64,000 nucleotides of DNA, taken from positions 186,001 to 250,000 of the forward strand of contig CAVZQZ010000010.1 in the NCBI GenBank assembly GCA_963777565.1, in the 5' to 3' direction. A program made the translations under genes and the position numbers. Position 1 is the stretch's first letter. Each line of letters starts with the position of its first letter. Below the pieces are notes generated by a model that did no database searches, had not been told where the DNA came from, and saw nothing but the letters and a program-made list of their open reading frames with translations. Shown in pieces: positions 57,099 through 64,000 of the stretch. Origin of the DNA: CALMEC01 sp963777565. GTDB taxonomy: Bacteria; Actinomycetota; Thermoleophilia; Miltoncostaeales; Miltoncostaeaceae.

Positions 57099-58574
57099 AT
57101 GGGAATCGTCCCGCGGCGGGAGCACGTCCGGCGGGACGCCCGCTTCAAGCCGATCGCGGGATTGCCGATCGCCCGCACCTGGGTGCGCCGCAGCCTGTCG
57201 GTCGCGATGCTCGTCGCGATCGACCTCACGGCCCTCGTGCTCGGGATCATGGTGGCGCTCGCCGGCAAGCTCGTGCTCCGGGGCGAGCCCGTGGACTTCG
57301 GGGCGATCTGGATCGAGGAGCGCCGGATCCTCCCGCTCGCCTCGGTGGTGCTCGTGCTGGTCTTCGCCCGCGCCCGGCTCTACCACGGCCGGGAACGGCG
57401 TGGCCATGCGGCCCGCGTCATCGGGAGCACGGCGATCGCCACGCTGATCGTCGCCGCCCTCGTCATCGCCGCCGGCAACGACTTCACCACCTACTACGTC
57501 TTCTACGCGTCGTTCGTCGCGGTCGCGGCGCTCTCGGTCGCCCTCCGCGCCAGCCACGCAAGCCTCACCGCCCTGTACTTCGACGTGATGAAGGTCGAGC
57601 GCCGCGCGCTGCTCGTCGGCCCTCCCGCGCTCACGACGGACATCGCCGCCAGCCTGCAACGGACGCAAAGCGGCCGGAGCCTGCCCTACCGGGTCGTGGG
57701 TCGTTACGAGTTCTTCGACACGGGGCCCAACGGCGACCACAAGCCATCCGCCGCGCTGCGAGACGCACTGCGTGGCGGTGAGGTCGACGAGGTGATCATC
57801 GCCGGCGCGATGGGGGCCGACGCCCCGGCGCTCGAGCTCCTGGAGGAGTGCCGCACCCGTGGCATCCCCGTCCGCCTCGCGCCGACGGCGACGGAGCTCC
57901 TGTCGCACACGCTCCGCGCCGTGCCGGCACCGGGGCTCCCCCTCTTCGACCTGCACCCGCCGGTGCTGTCAGGCGCGGCGTTCCTCACCAAGCGCGCGTT
58001 CGACATGGTCGTCTCGGTCCTGATCCTCCTGGTCACCTGGCCGATCCTGCTCGCGGCCGCGATCGCCATCAAGCTCGAAGACCGCGGGCCGGTGCTCTTC
58101 CGCAGCCGGCGCGTCGGCGTAAAGGAGACCCCGTTCGACTGCCTCAAGCTCCGCACGATGACCGTGGACGCGCAGGCGCAGCAGCAGGCGCTGGAGGCCC
58201 AGAACGAGGCCGATGGCGCGTTGTTCAAGATGCGCGCCGACCCGCGCGTGACCCGGGTAGGGAAGTTCCTCCGCCGGTTCTCCATCGACGAGCTGCCGCA
58301 GCTGTTCAACGTCATCCGTGGCGAGATGTCGCTTGTCGGCCCGCGGCCGCTCCCGGAGCGCGACTTCGCGCTCCTCGACGCCGTCCACAAGAAGCGCTAC
58401 CTCGTGCTACCAGGGATGACCGGGCTGTGGCAGGTGAGCGGCCGGTCGGAGATCGGGTTCGACGAGCTGGTGCGCCTCGACTTCTCGTACATCGAGTCGT
58501 GGTCGATCTGGCTCGACATCGAGATCCTCCTGCGCACCATCCCGACGGTGATCTTCAAGCGCGGCGCATGGTGA
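57099..58574 (+). CDS. polyprenyl-phosphate sugar-phosphate transferase (WbaP/exopolysaccharide initiating type)
   Basis: 491 residues. Four to five N-terminal helices (VAMLVAIDLTALVLGIMVAL, VLVLVFARARLYHG) are followed by a cytoplasmic Rossmann-like segment (RRALLVGPPALTTDIAASLQ). The catalytic bacterial sugar transferase domain spans about 305-491: KRAFDMVVSVLILLVTWPIL, RSRRVGVKETPFDCLKLRTM, RFSIDELPQLFNVIRGEMSL, VGPRPLPERDF and GMTGLWQVSGRSEIGFDELV. It moves a hexose-1-phosphate onto undecaprenyl phosphate to begin a surface glycan. The ATG at 57099 is used because the helices follow directly; the longer frame reads through unrelated sequence after the hydrolase. Confidence 0.93.
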   Translation: MGIVPRREHVRRDARFKPIAGLPIARTWVRRSLSVAMLVAIDLTALVLGIMVALAGKLVLRGEPVDFGAIWIEERRILPLASVVLVLVFARARLYHGRERRGHAARVIGSTAIATLIVAALVIAAGNDFTTYYVFYASFVAVAALSVALRASHASLTALYFDVMKVERRALLVGPPALTTDIAASLQRTQSGRSLPYRVVGRYEFFDTGPNGDHKPSAALRDALRGGEVDEVIIAGAMGADAPALELLEECRTRGIPVRLAPTATELLSHTLRAVPAPGLPLFDLHPPVLSGAAFLTKRAFDMVVSVLILLVTWPILLAAAIAIKLEDRGPVLFRSRRVGVKETPFDCLKLRTMTVDAQAQQQALEAQNEADGALFKMRADPRVTRVGKFLRRFSIDELPQLFNVIRGEMSLVGPRPLPERDFALLDAVHKKRYLVLPGMTGLWQVSGRSEIGFDELVRLDFSYIESWSIWLDIEILLRTIPTVIFKRGAW

Positions 58575-58604
58575 GCGAAACGACTTTGCGCCGCAAGTGA
58601 ACGT

Positions 58605-59780
58605 CTAGCGCAGCCAGCGCGTCAGCGACTTGAGGGAGCCGAGCTGCTCACCTATCCGCTTGCGCCGTCCCAGGGCCACCGCCTCGCGCAGCACGCTCTC
58701 GATCTCCCGGCCGGCCCGGTCCCACGAGTAGGTCGCTGCGTGCGCCCGTCCCTCCGACGACATCCGGGCCGCCTCGTCTCGTGAGCCGAGCACCTCGCGA
58801 AGGTGCGTCGCGAGCGCCGACTCATCCCCCGCGGGGAACAGCCGTCCCGCCCGCCCGATGACCTCCGGCAGGGCGCCCGCCCGGGCTGCCAGCACCGGGG
58901 TGCCGGCGGCCATCGCCTCCAGCACGGGCAGGCCGAACCCCTCGCCGGTTCCGGCCAGCACCACCACGCTCGCCGCGCGGTAGACGGCGGGGAGGTCGAC
59001 GTCGTCGACGAAGCCCGCCAGATGGAGGCGATCGGCCATCCCGATCATCCTCGCCATCGACCGCAGGCTCTCCTCCTCCGGGCCGGACCCCGCCAGCACC
59101 AGCCGCGGCGCCACCGACGCCGGGAGCGACGCCACCGCCCGCACCAGGGTCGGAAGGTCCTTCCGTGCCTGGAGGCTTCCGACATGGAGGATGCTTCCGG
59201 GGATCACCCCGTAGCGCTCGCGTGCGCGCGACACCGCATCGAGGCCGGGGTCGGTCAGGAATCGCTCCTCCAGCCCGCCCGGCACGACACGGATGCGGTC
59301 CTCGTCGATGCCGAGGCGCCGGCGGATCGCGCCCGCCGAGTGCTCCGAGGTGGTGACGATCCGCGCGGCCCGCGAAAGCGAGACCGCGTTCGAGTACGCG
59401 AACCGCGTCGCCGCGGCACCCTCCGGCGCGGGCACGAGCGTGCGGTCCCACTCGGCGACGTCGTAGAGCACCAGGACCATCGGGCACGGCGCCACCAGCG
59501 GCAGGCCGCGGTTCGCCGGCGACAGCAGTACGTCCGCCTCGAGCTTCGAGAGCAGGGCCGGGATCGCCATCTGCTCCCGCGTGACCTCGCGCCCGCCGCC
59601 GAGCTGGTACACCTCGAGCGAGAGCTCGACCGGGAGCTCCTTGTGGGCGAACGGCAGCACGGTCAGCCAGTCTCGCCGTGCCAGCGCCTCGGTCACGCCC
59701 GTGGCGAAGCGGGAGATGCCGCCGCGGTCGCCGTCGGCGACGCGACGCAGGTCCACGGCGATGCGAAGCGGAGTGCTCAC
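58605..59780 (-). CDS. family 4 glycosyltransferase
   Basis: 391 residues. Blocks: LRIAVDLRRVADGDRGGISR, MVLVLYDVAEWDRTLVPAPE, AARIVTTSEHSAGAIRRRLG, SILHVGSLQARKDLPTLVRA, LAGSGPEEESLRSMARMIGM and GTGEGFGLPVLEAMAAGTPV, with the canonical EX7E. The GTG at 59780 begins at STPLRIAVDL; a longer frame exists but lacks similarity. It converges with the WbaP-type gene (30 bases between stops) and probably belongs to the same polysaccharide pathway. Confidence 0.91.
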   Translation of the reverse strand: MSTPLRIAVDLRRVADGDRGGISRFATGVTEALARRDWLTVLPFAHKELPVELSLEVYQLGGGREVTREQMAIPALLSKLEADVLLSPANRGLPLVAPCPMVLVLYDVAEWDRTLVPAPEGAAATRFAYSNAVSLSRAARIVTTSEHSAGAIRRRLGIDEDRIRVVPGGLEERFLTDPGLDAVSRARERYGVIPGSILHVGSLQARKDLPTLVRAVASLPASVAPRLVLAGSGPEEESLRSMARMIGMADRLHLAGFVDDVDLPAVYRAASVVVLAGTGEGFGLPVLEAMAAGTPVLAARAGALPEVIGRAGRLFPAGDESALATHLREVLGSRDEAARMSSEGRAHAATYSWDRAGREIESVLREAVALGRRKRIGEQLGSLKSLTRWLR

Positions 59781-59868
59781 CCGCCCCGCCCGATCACGCG
59801 TATGTCGTCCCGCGATCCCATCGCCCCCAAGCCTATGAGGCGCCGCGCGCCTTCGCTCGCCACCGGGG

Positions 59869-60720
59869 TCACGGCTCGCCGACCACCTCGGGGCGCTCCG
59901 ACTCCCGTGGCTCCGACGCGCCCACGACCGGATCCGCGGCCAGGGTGTCACCCAGGCGAGCGCGGAGCACCGTGGCCACGAGGTCGCGCGCGGTGTCCTC
60001 GAGGGCCGCGGCGACGCCGACCCGCGCGTGAACCGCAACAAGGCCGTCCCCGAGTTCGCGGCGGCTCACCGTCTCCGGGGCGGATGCGACACCGGCCTCG
60101 GCGCCTGCGAGATCGCCGAGTCGCTGGAGCGCCGACTCGGCCGCGTCCGGGTCACGGGTGATCAGGGTCACGGAGATCACGGACCTGGCGGACGGGAGGC
60201 GCCGAACCGCGCTGATCTGCCCGTTCGGCACGAAGCAGCGGGCGCCGTTCGCCTCGCGGACGATCGTGGTGCGAATCCCCACCTCCTCGACCACGCCGGT
60301 GTGCCCCGACGGCGCCAGTTCCACGAGATCGCCCACCCCGTATTGGTCCTCGAACACGATGAAGAAGCCGGCGATCACATCGGCCAGCAGGCGCTGGCTC
60401 GCGAAGCCGATCACGATTGCCACGAAGGCCGTGCCGCCCAACGCGCCGATGCCGCCTCCGCCGGCGAGGATGATCACGATCACGATGACCGCCGAGACCA
60501 GAACGACGTATCGCAGTACGGTGGACAGCAACGCCGCGGCTGTCTGGCGTTGCCGCCACTTGGCGCTCTCCGTTCCCGCGGGCATCCGGGAGATGAGTCG
60601 CGGGATGAGCGCACCGAGGAGTGCGAGGACGAGTGCAGCGCACGCGACCGTGATCGCGATCAGCACCAGCTTCTCCGGCCAGCCCTCCAGGCCGAATGTC
60701 GACGCGGGCACAGGGATCAC
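59869..60720 (-). CDS. MscS-family mechanosensitive channel
   Basis: 283 residues. Three N-terminal helices; the third, pore-lining one is rich in Gly and Ala (IILAGGGGIGALGGTAFVAI, VIGFASQRLLADVIAGFFIV). Then the beta domain FEDQYGVGDLVELAPSGHTG, VVEEVGIRTTIVREANGARC and FVPNGQISAVRRLP follows. These are hallmark MscS motifs. It opens on hypo-osmotic shock in the cytoplasmic membrane. GTG start at 60720, with TAGACT six to seven bases upstream (minus strand, plus coordinates 60727-60732) as a possible -10 box. Confidence 0.92.
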   Translation of the reverse strand: MIPVPASTFGLEGWPEKLVLIAITVACAALVLALLGALIPRLISRMPAGTESAKWRQRQTAAALLSTVLRYVVLVSAVIVIVIILAGGGGIGALGGTAFVAIVIGFASQRLLADVIAGFFIVFEDQYGVGDLVELAPSGHTGVVEEVGIRTTIVREANGARCFVPNGQISAVRRLPSARSVISVTLITRDPDAAESALQRLGDLAGAEAGVASAPETVSRRELGDGLVAVHARVGVAAALEDTARDLVATVLRARLGDTLAADPVVGASEPRESERPEVVGEP

Positions 60721-60753
60721 CCGGTGAGTCTAGTGAGCCGAATTCCGGCGAGA

Positions 60754-60771
60754 GCTTGTCAGCTGACAAGC
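60754..60771. repeat. perfect 18-base palindrome
   Basis: GCTTGTCAGCTGACAAGC reads the same on both strands. It lies between the glnA stop (60787) and the MscS start (60720), both genes being on the minus strand. It could be an operator for the channel gene or a short terminator stem for glnA. Confidence 0.5.
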
Positions 60772-60786
60772 CAGCCGCAGGGGCCG

Positions 60787-62109
60787 CTAGAGGACCGGCA
60801 GGTACCGCGTCAGCTCGTACGGGGTGATCTGGACCCGGTACTCGTCCCACTCGGCCCGCTTGATGTCCACGAACCGGCTGTGGATGTGCTCGCCGAATGC
60901 GCGCAGGAGCAGCTCGCTCTCGGCGCCGAGCTCGATCGCCTCGCCGAGCGACTCGGGCAGCGACTCGATGCCCGCGCGCAGGCGCTCGTCGTGGGAGAGG
61001 TCGTAGAGGTTGGTGTCCATCGGCGGCGGCAGCTCGTACCCCTTCTCGATGCCGTCGAGTCCGGCGTGCAGCAGCGCCGCGAACGTGAGGTACGGGTTGC
61101 AGGCCGGGTCGGGGCAGCGGATCTCGGCGCGCGTCGCGCGCTCCTTGCCCGGGTGGTAGACCGGGACGCGGATGAGCGCCGAGCGGTTGCGCCGGCTCCA
61201 GGCGGTGTACACCGGCGCCTCGTAGCCCGGCACCAGCCGCTTGTAGGAGTTGACCCACTGGGCGAACACGCACGACATCTCCCGCGCGTGGCGGAGCAGT
61301 CCGGCGATGAAGCTCTTGGCGATCGGCGAGAGGAAGAACTCGTCGTCCGCGTCGAAGAACGCGTTCTCCTCGCCGCGGAACAGGCTCTGGTGCGTGTGCA
61401 TCCCGCTGCCGTTCTCGCCGTTCAGCGGCTTGGGCATGAACGTCGCGTACCACCCGTGCTTGTGGGCGACCTCCTTCACCACCGTGCGGTAGGTCATGAC
61501 GTTGTCCGCCATCCGCAGCGCGTCCGTGAACCGCATGTCGATCTCGTGTTGCGACGGCCCCACCTCGTGGTGCGAGTACTCAACCTCGATACCCATCGAC
61601 TCGAGGGCGATCACCGTGTCGCGCCGGACGTCGCTGGCCGCGTCGAGGGTGGTGAGATCGAAGTACCCCCCGCGGTCGAGCGTCTCGGTGCCGTCGGGGC
61701 TCTTGAAGTAGAAGAACTCGAGCTCCGGACCGAGGTAGAAGTGCTCGAACCCCAGCGTCTCCGCCCGCTCGAGTGCCCGGCGCAGGACGTAGCGGGGGTC
61801 GCCCTCGTAGGCCGCGCCTCCCGGCACCTGGATGTCGCAGAACATGCGGCCGACGGCCTGCTCCTGCGGGCGGTACGGCAGCACCGCGAACGTCGAGGGG
61901 TCGGGCATCGCGATCATGTCGGACTCTTCGATCGCGTTGAACCCGGTGATCGACGAGCCGTCGAAGCCCATTCCGTGGTCGAGCGCGGCGTCGAGCTGCT
62001 CCCGGGTGATCGCGAAGCTCTTGAGCTGACCGAGGATGTCGGTGAACCAGAGGCGGATGAACTTGACGTCGCGCTCCTCGACGTGTGCCAGCACCTCTTG
62101 CCTCGTCAC
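60787..62109 (-). CDS. glnA: type I-alpha glutamine synthetase
   Basis: 440 residues, the length of the alpha subgroup. Blocks: VKFIRLWFTDILGQLKSFAI, DHGMGFDGSSITGFNAIEES, YLGPELEFFYFKS, VEYSHHEVGPSQHEIDMRF, KPLNGENGSGMHTHQSLFRG, NSYKRLVPGYEAPVYTAWS, RNRSALIRVPVY and EIRCPDPACNPYLTFAALL. The adenylylation Tyr loop of the beta type is absent, so control is probably by feedback or transcription. It makes glutamine from glutamate and ammonia. GTG start at 62109 with AGGA eight bases upstream. It is divergent from a PucR-type regulator that could control it. Confidence 0.95.
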   Translation of the reverse strand: MTRQEVLAHVEERDVKFIRLWFTDILGQLKSFAITREQLDAALDHGMGFDGSSITGFNAIEESDMIAMPDPSTFAVLPYRPQEQAVGRMFCDIQVPGGAAYEGDPRYVLRRALERAETLGFEHFYLGPELEFFYFKSPDGTETLDRGGYFDLTTLDAASDVRRDTVIALESMGIEVEYSHHEVGPSQHEIDMRFTDALRMADNVMTYRTVVKEVAHKHGWYATFMPKPLNGENGSGMHTHQSLFRGEENAFFDADDEFFLSPIAKSFIAGLLRHAREMSCVFAQWVNSYKRLVPGYEAPVYTAWSRRNRSALIRVPVYHPGKERATRAEIRCPDPACNPYLTFAALLHAGLDGIEKGYELPPPMDTNLYDLSHDERLRAGIESLPESLGEAIELGAESELLLRAFGEHIHSRFVDIKRAEWDEYRVQITPYELTRYLPVL

Positions 62110-62272
62110 TGGGGTGTCCTTTCCGGGCCCGTCAAACGTCCCTCGAAGCTATCAGCGGCGCCCGTGCCGATTCCTGTGCGCGTGTCGAACCGGTTGCGTC
62201 CCGGGTTGGCCATACGGCGAAAACCCGGGGCGCCCGCTTGACCGGACGACCATCGGTCCCCATGCTTGAGAG

Positions 62273-63901
62273 GTGCCGACCGATACCGCCGAGTCCATCG
62301 CCGTGGCGGCGGGCTCACCCACGCTCGCCGATCTTCTCGCCCTTCCGCAACTCGCCGGGGCGCGAGTCGTGCCGCGCGACGCCGCCCTCGACCGCCCGGT
62401 CCAGTCGGTCGTGCCCTTCGATCCGGCGTCGCCGCCGGAGCCGGACGCGCTGGTGCTCGCGGCGGACGGGGTCGACGACCCGCCCCCGGGGACGGCCGCG
62501 GTCGTCACCCGCTCCGCACCCAAGGACATCCCGGACGTGCCCGTGATCGTGCTCGCCCGGGGAACACCATGGGGTCCCGTCGTGGCCGCCCTGGCGGAAG
62601 CCGTCGGCGCCGGCGTGCGCTCCGCCGCCGACGCCGCCCGGGCAGCGCTTCGCGCGCCCCTGCTCGCCGGCGAGGGGTACGCGGCGCTCGCCGCGACCGG
62701 AGCATCGATCCTCGCCGCCCCGGTGGCGATCCTCGACGCCTACCTCGACGTCGTCGGCGCGGCGGGAACGGACACGGCGAAGGACGGAGCCCTGGAGGAG
62801 GCGACGGAGGGGATGCGCGCGGGCGACCCGTCGCAGGCGCTCGAGGCGTTCCTCGCGGCCGACTCGCCCGGCATGATGCGCCGCCCGGTGCCGGGCCCCT
62901 CGGGCCCCGTTGGAGCAGTGGTCGCGTGGATGACCGGGGATCCGACGTCCATGCGCCGGGCGGAGCTCAGCGAGATCGTCGAGGCCTGCGCGCTGGAGCA
63001 CGCCCGTGACGAGGCCCGGGTCGAGACCGAGTCGCGCCTGCGCGGGGAACTCGTGGAGGAGCTCATCGCGGGCGAGGTCGTGAGCCGCGACTCCATCGTG
63101 CGCCGCGCCCGGCTGCTCGGCGCCGACCTGACAAATGGCGCCGTGGCGATGATCGGCACGCTGCAGGACCCGCAGGGCGCGGGCCGCACCGGCGCCGACG
63201 GGCTGGTGGAGCGGCGCTTCCTCACGCAAGTGCGCGCCGTGCTCGACCTCCATTGGCCGCGCGCGCTGGTCGACTGGAACAAGGGCCGGCTGCTCGTGCT
63301 GCTTCCCACCCCTCCCGAGGAGGCCGGTGAGGAGGGCGGCGTCGACGAGCGGGCGCACACCCTCGCCCGGCGGCTCCTGGCGGCGACTCGCGAGATGGCG
63401 CCGGGGCTGGCGGTGACGCTGGCGCTGTCGCGGCACACCGCGGAGCCGGAGCGGCTCGGTGCGGCGCTCGACGAGGCAGAGCTCGCCCTGTCGATCGGCG
63501 AGCGCCTCGGTCGCCACGGCGACGTCGTGACCTTCGAGGAGACCGGCACCTACAAGCTGCTGTTCCAGATCTTCGCCGACCGGCCCGAGGAGCTCTCGTC
63601 GTTCTACGAGCAGACCCTCGAGGCGCTGGTGCGCTACGACGAGCAGTACCAGACCGAGCTGGTCGGGACGCTCGCGACGTACCTCGAGCTCGACGGGAAC
63701 CTCGCCGCGACCGCCGGCAAGCTCTACACCCACCGGCATACGGTGCGCTACCGGCTCGACCGCATCGCCGAGCTGTGCGGCCTCGACGTCGGCAAGAGCG
63801 ACGACCGGGAGAAGCTCTCCCTCGGCCTCAAGGCGATGCGCCTCCTCGGGCGGACGGTCCGCACCGGGCCAGTGGAGCGCCCCAGCCGCGGCCGGGGCTA
63901 G
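62273..63901 (+). CDS. PucR/CdaR-family transcriptional regulator
   Basis: 542 residues. An N-terminal PucR-like domain (SPTLADLLALPQLAGARVV, DALVLAADGVDD) is followed by a GAF-like middle (APVAILDAYLDVVGAAG), a GGDEF-like region (WPRALVDWNKGRLLVLLPTP, LARRLLAATREMAPGLAVTL) and the C-terminal helix-turn-helix LVGTLATYLELDGNLAATAG, KLYTHRHTVRYRLDRIAELC. Such regulators respond to nitrogen- or purine-related signals. Divergent arrangement with glnA and a 163-base shared promoter region point to control of nitrogen assimilation. GTG at 62273, preceded by a TTGACC hexamer at 62237-62242 as a possible -35 box. Confidence 0.88.
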   Translation: MPTDTAESIAVAAGSPTLADLLALPQLAGARVVPRDAALDRPVQSVVPFDPASPPEPDALVLAADGVDDPPPGTAAVVTRSAPKDIPDVPVIVLARGTPWGPVVAALAEAVGAGVRSAADAARAALRAPLLAGEGYAALAATGASILAAPVAILDAYLDVVGAAGTDTAKDGALEEATEGMRAGDPSQALEAFLAADSPGMMRRPVPGPSGPVGAVVAWMTGDPTSMRRAELSEIVEACALEHARDEARVETESRLRGELVEELIAGEVVSRDSIVRRARLLGADLTNGAVAMIGTLQDPQGAGRTGADGLVERRFLTQVRAVLDLHWPRALVDWNKGRLLVLLPTPPEEAGEEGGVDERAHTLARRLLAATREMAPGLAVTLALSRHTAEPERLGAALDEAELALSIGERLGRHGDVVTFEETGTYKLLFQIFADRPEELSSFYEQTLEALVRYDEQYQTELVGTLATYLELDGNLAATAGKLYTHRHTVRYRLDRIAELCGLDVGKSDDREKLSLGLKAMRLLGRTVRTGPVERPSRGRG

Positions 63902-63966
63902 CGGCCGGCCGGCCGGCCGAGGAGTTCGGCGACCGCTCCGGCGCGCGTGTGACAACATCCGCTCCC

Positions 63967-64000
63967 ATGCGCCAGATCGTCGGATTCCACGCAACCCAGT
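63967..64000 (+). CDS. start of an unidentified gene, cut by window edge
   Basis: ATG at 63967 opens a frame reading MRQIVGFHATQ to the end of the window. Eleven residues are too few to identify. The 65 bases between the PucR gene and this start contain a run of GGCC repeats (63905-63920) and nothing else I can name. Confidence 0.35.
   Translation, partial: MRQIVGFHATQ

Noticed and set aside
54353..57268. 971-codon open frame on the minus strand
   Set aside because: Antisense to three well-supported genes (thioesterase, 54968-55462 and the glycoside hydrolase); composition is typical of a shadow frame.
63903..63922. GGCC tandem run after the PucR gene as terminator
   Set aside because: It can self-pair in many registers but has no defined stem-loop or T-run; only simple repeat sequence.
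62315..63994. 559-codon open frame on the minus strand
   Set aside because: Shadow of the PucR-type regulator, which has clear domains on the plus strand.

Overview
The window is a 64 kb piece of a very GC-rich chromosome with overlapping, tightly packed genes, many GTG starts and few classical leaders. An ACT-domain malic enzyme, an alpha-type glutamine synthetase beside a PucR-type regulator, an MscS channel, a 14-gene NADH dehydrogenase operon and large ECF-like sigma factors with membrane-anchored tails together suggest a high-GC actinobacterium. The deep-branching Thermoleophilia/Solirubrobacterales type is the best guess, but it is inferred from gene style only and no rRNA is present.

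Layout. 1-6.5 kb: a PolX/PHP protein cut by the window edge, trehalose-phosphatase, a TauE/SafE permease, a REP-associated (IS200-like) transposase and an Na+/H+ antiporter with a zinc-finger tail. 6.5-21.2 kb: the complex I operon on the minus strand (nuoA to nuoN, read from 21.2 down to 6.5 kb), riddled with single-base indels. 21.3-25 kb: cupin, TPR protein, ABC-2 permease, malic enzyme, small membrane protein. 25-49.3 kb: a large surface-polysaccharide locus. It holds GDP-D-rhamnose synthesis (rmd, gmd), an ABC exporter (wzm, wzt), a methyltransferase/double-glycosyltransferase fusion, UDP-L-FucNAc synthesis (capF/fnlB, capG/fnlC, capE/fnlA), a Wzx-like flippase, many GT2 and GT4 glycosyltransferases and a transposase remnant. 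49.5-59.8 kb: secreted proteins, two convergent sigma factors fused to anti-sigma-like zinc fingers and membrane anchors, a thioesterase, a glycoside hydrolase, a WbaP-type initiating sugar-phosphate transferase and another GT4. 59.9-64 kb: MscS channel, glutamine synthetase, PucR regulator and the first codons of a further gene.

How the genes work together. gmd and rmd would supply GDP-D-rhamnose and capE-capF-capG would supply UDP-L-FucNAc. The WbaP-type enzyme could start glycan assembly on undecaprenyl phosphate, and the GT2/GT4 enzymes would extend chains. Export could run by the ABC route (Wzm/Wzt with a carbohydrate-recognising C-terminal domain, next to a possible capping methyltransferase) and by the flippase route. 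The rmd-gmd/wzm-wzt combination resembles the D-rhamnan (A-band) loci of Pseudomonas.

Quality caveat. Roughly 6.9-26.9 kb and 44-46.4 kb carry many single-base indels in genes that are otherwise clearly conserved, with scattered ones in 36.6-41.1 kb, while 47-64 kb reads cleanly. I treat these genes as intact genes carrying sequence errors; coordinates of starts and stops there are approximate.
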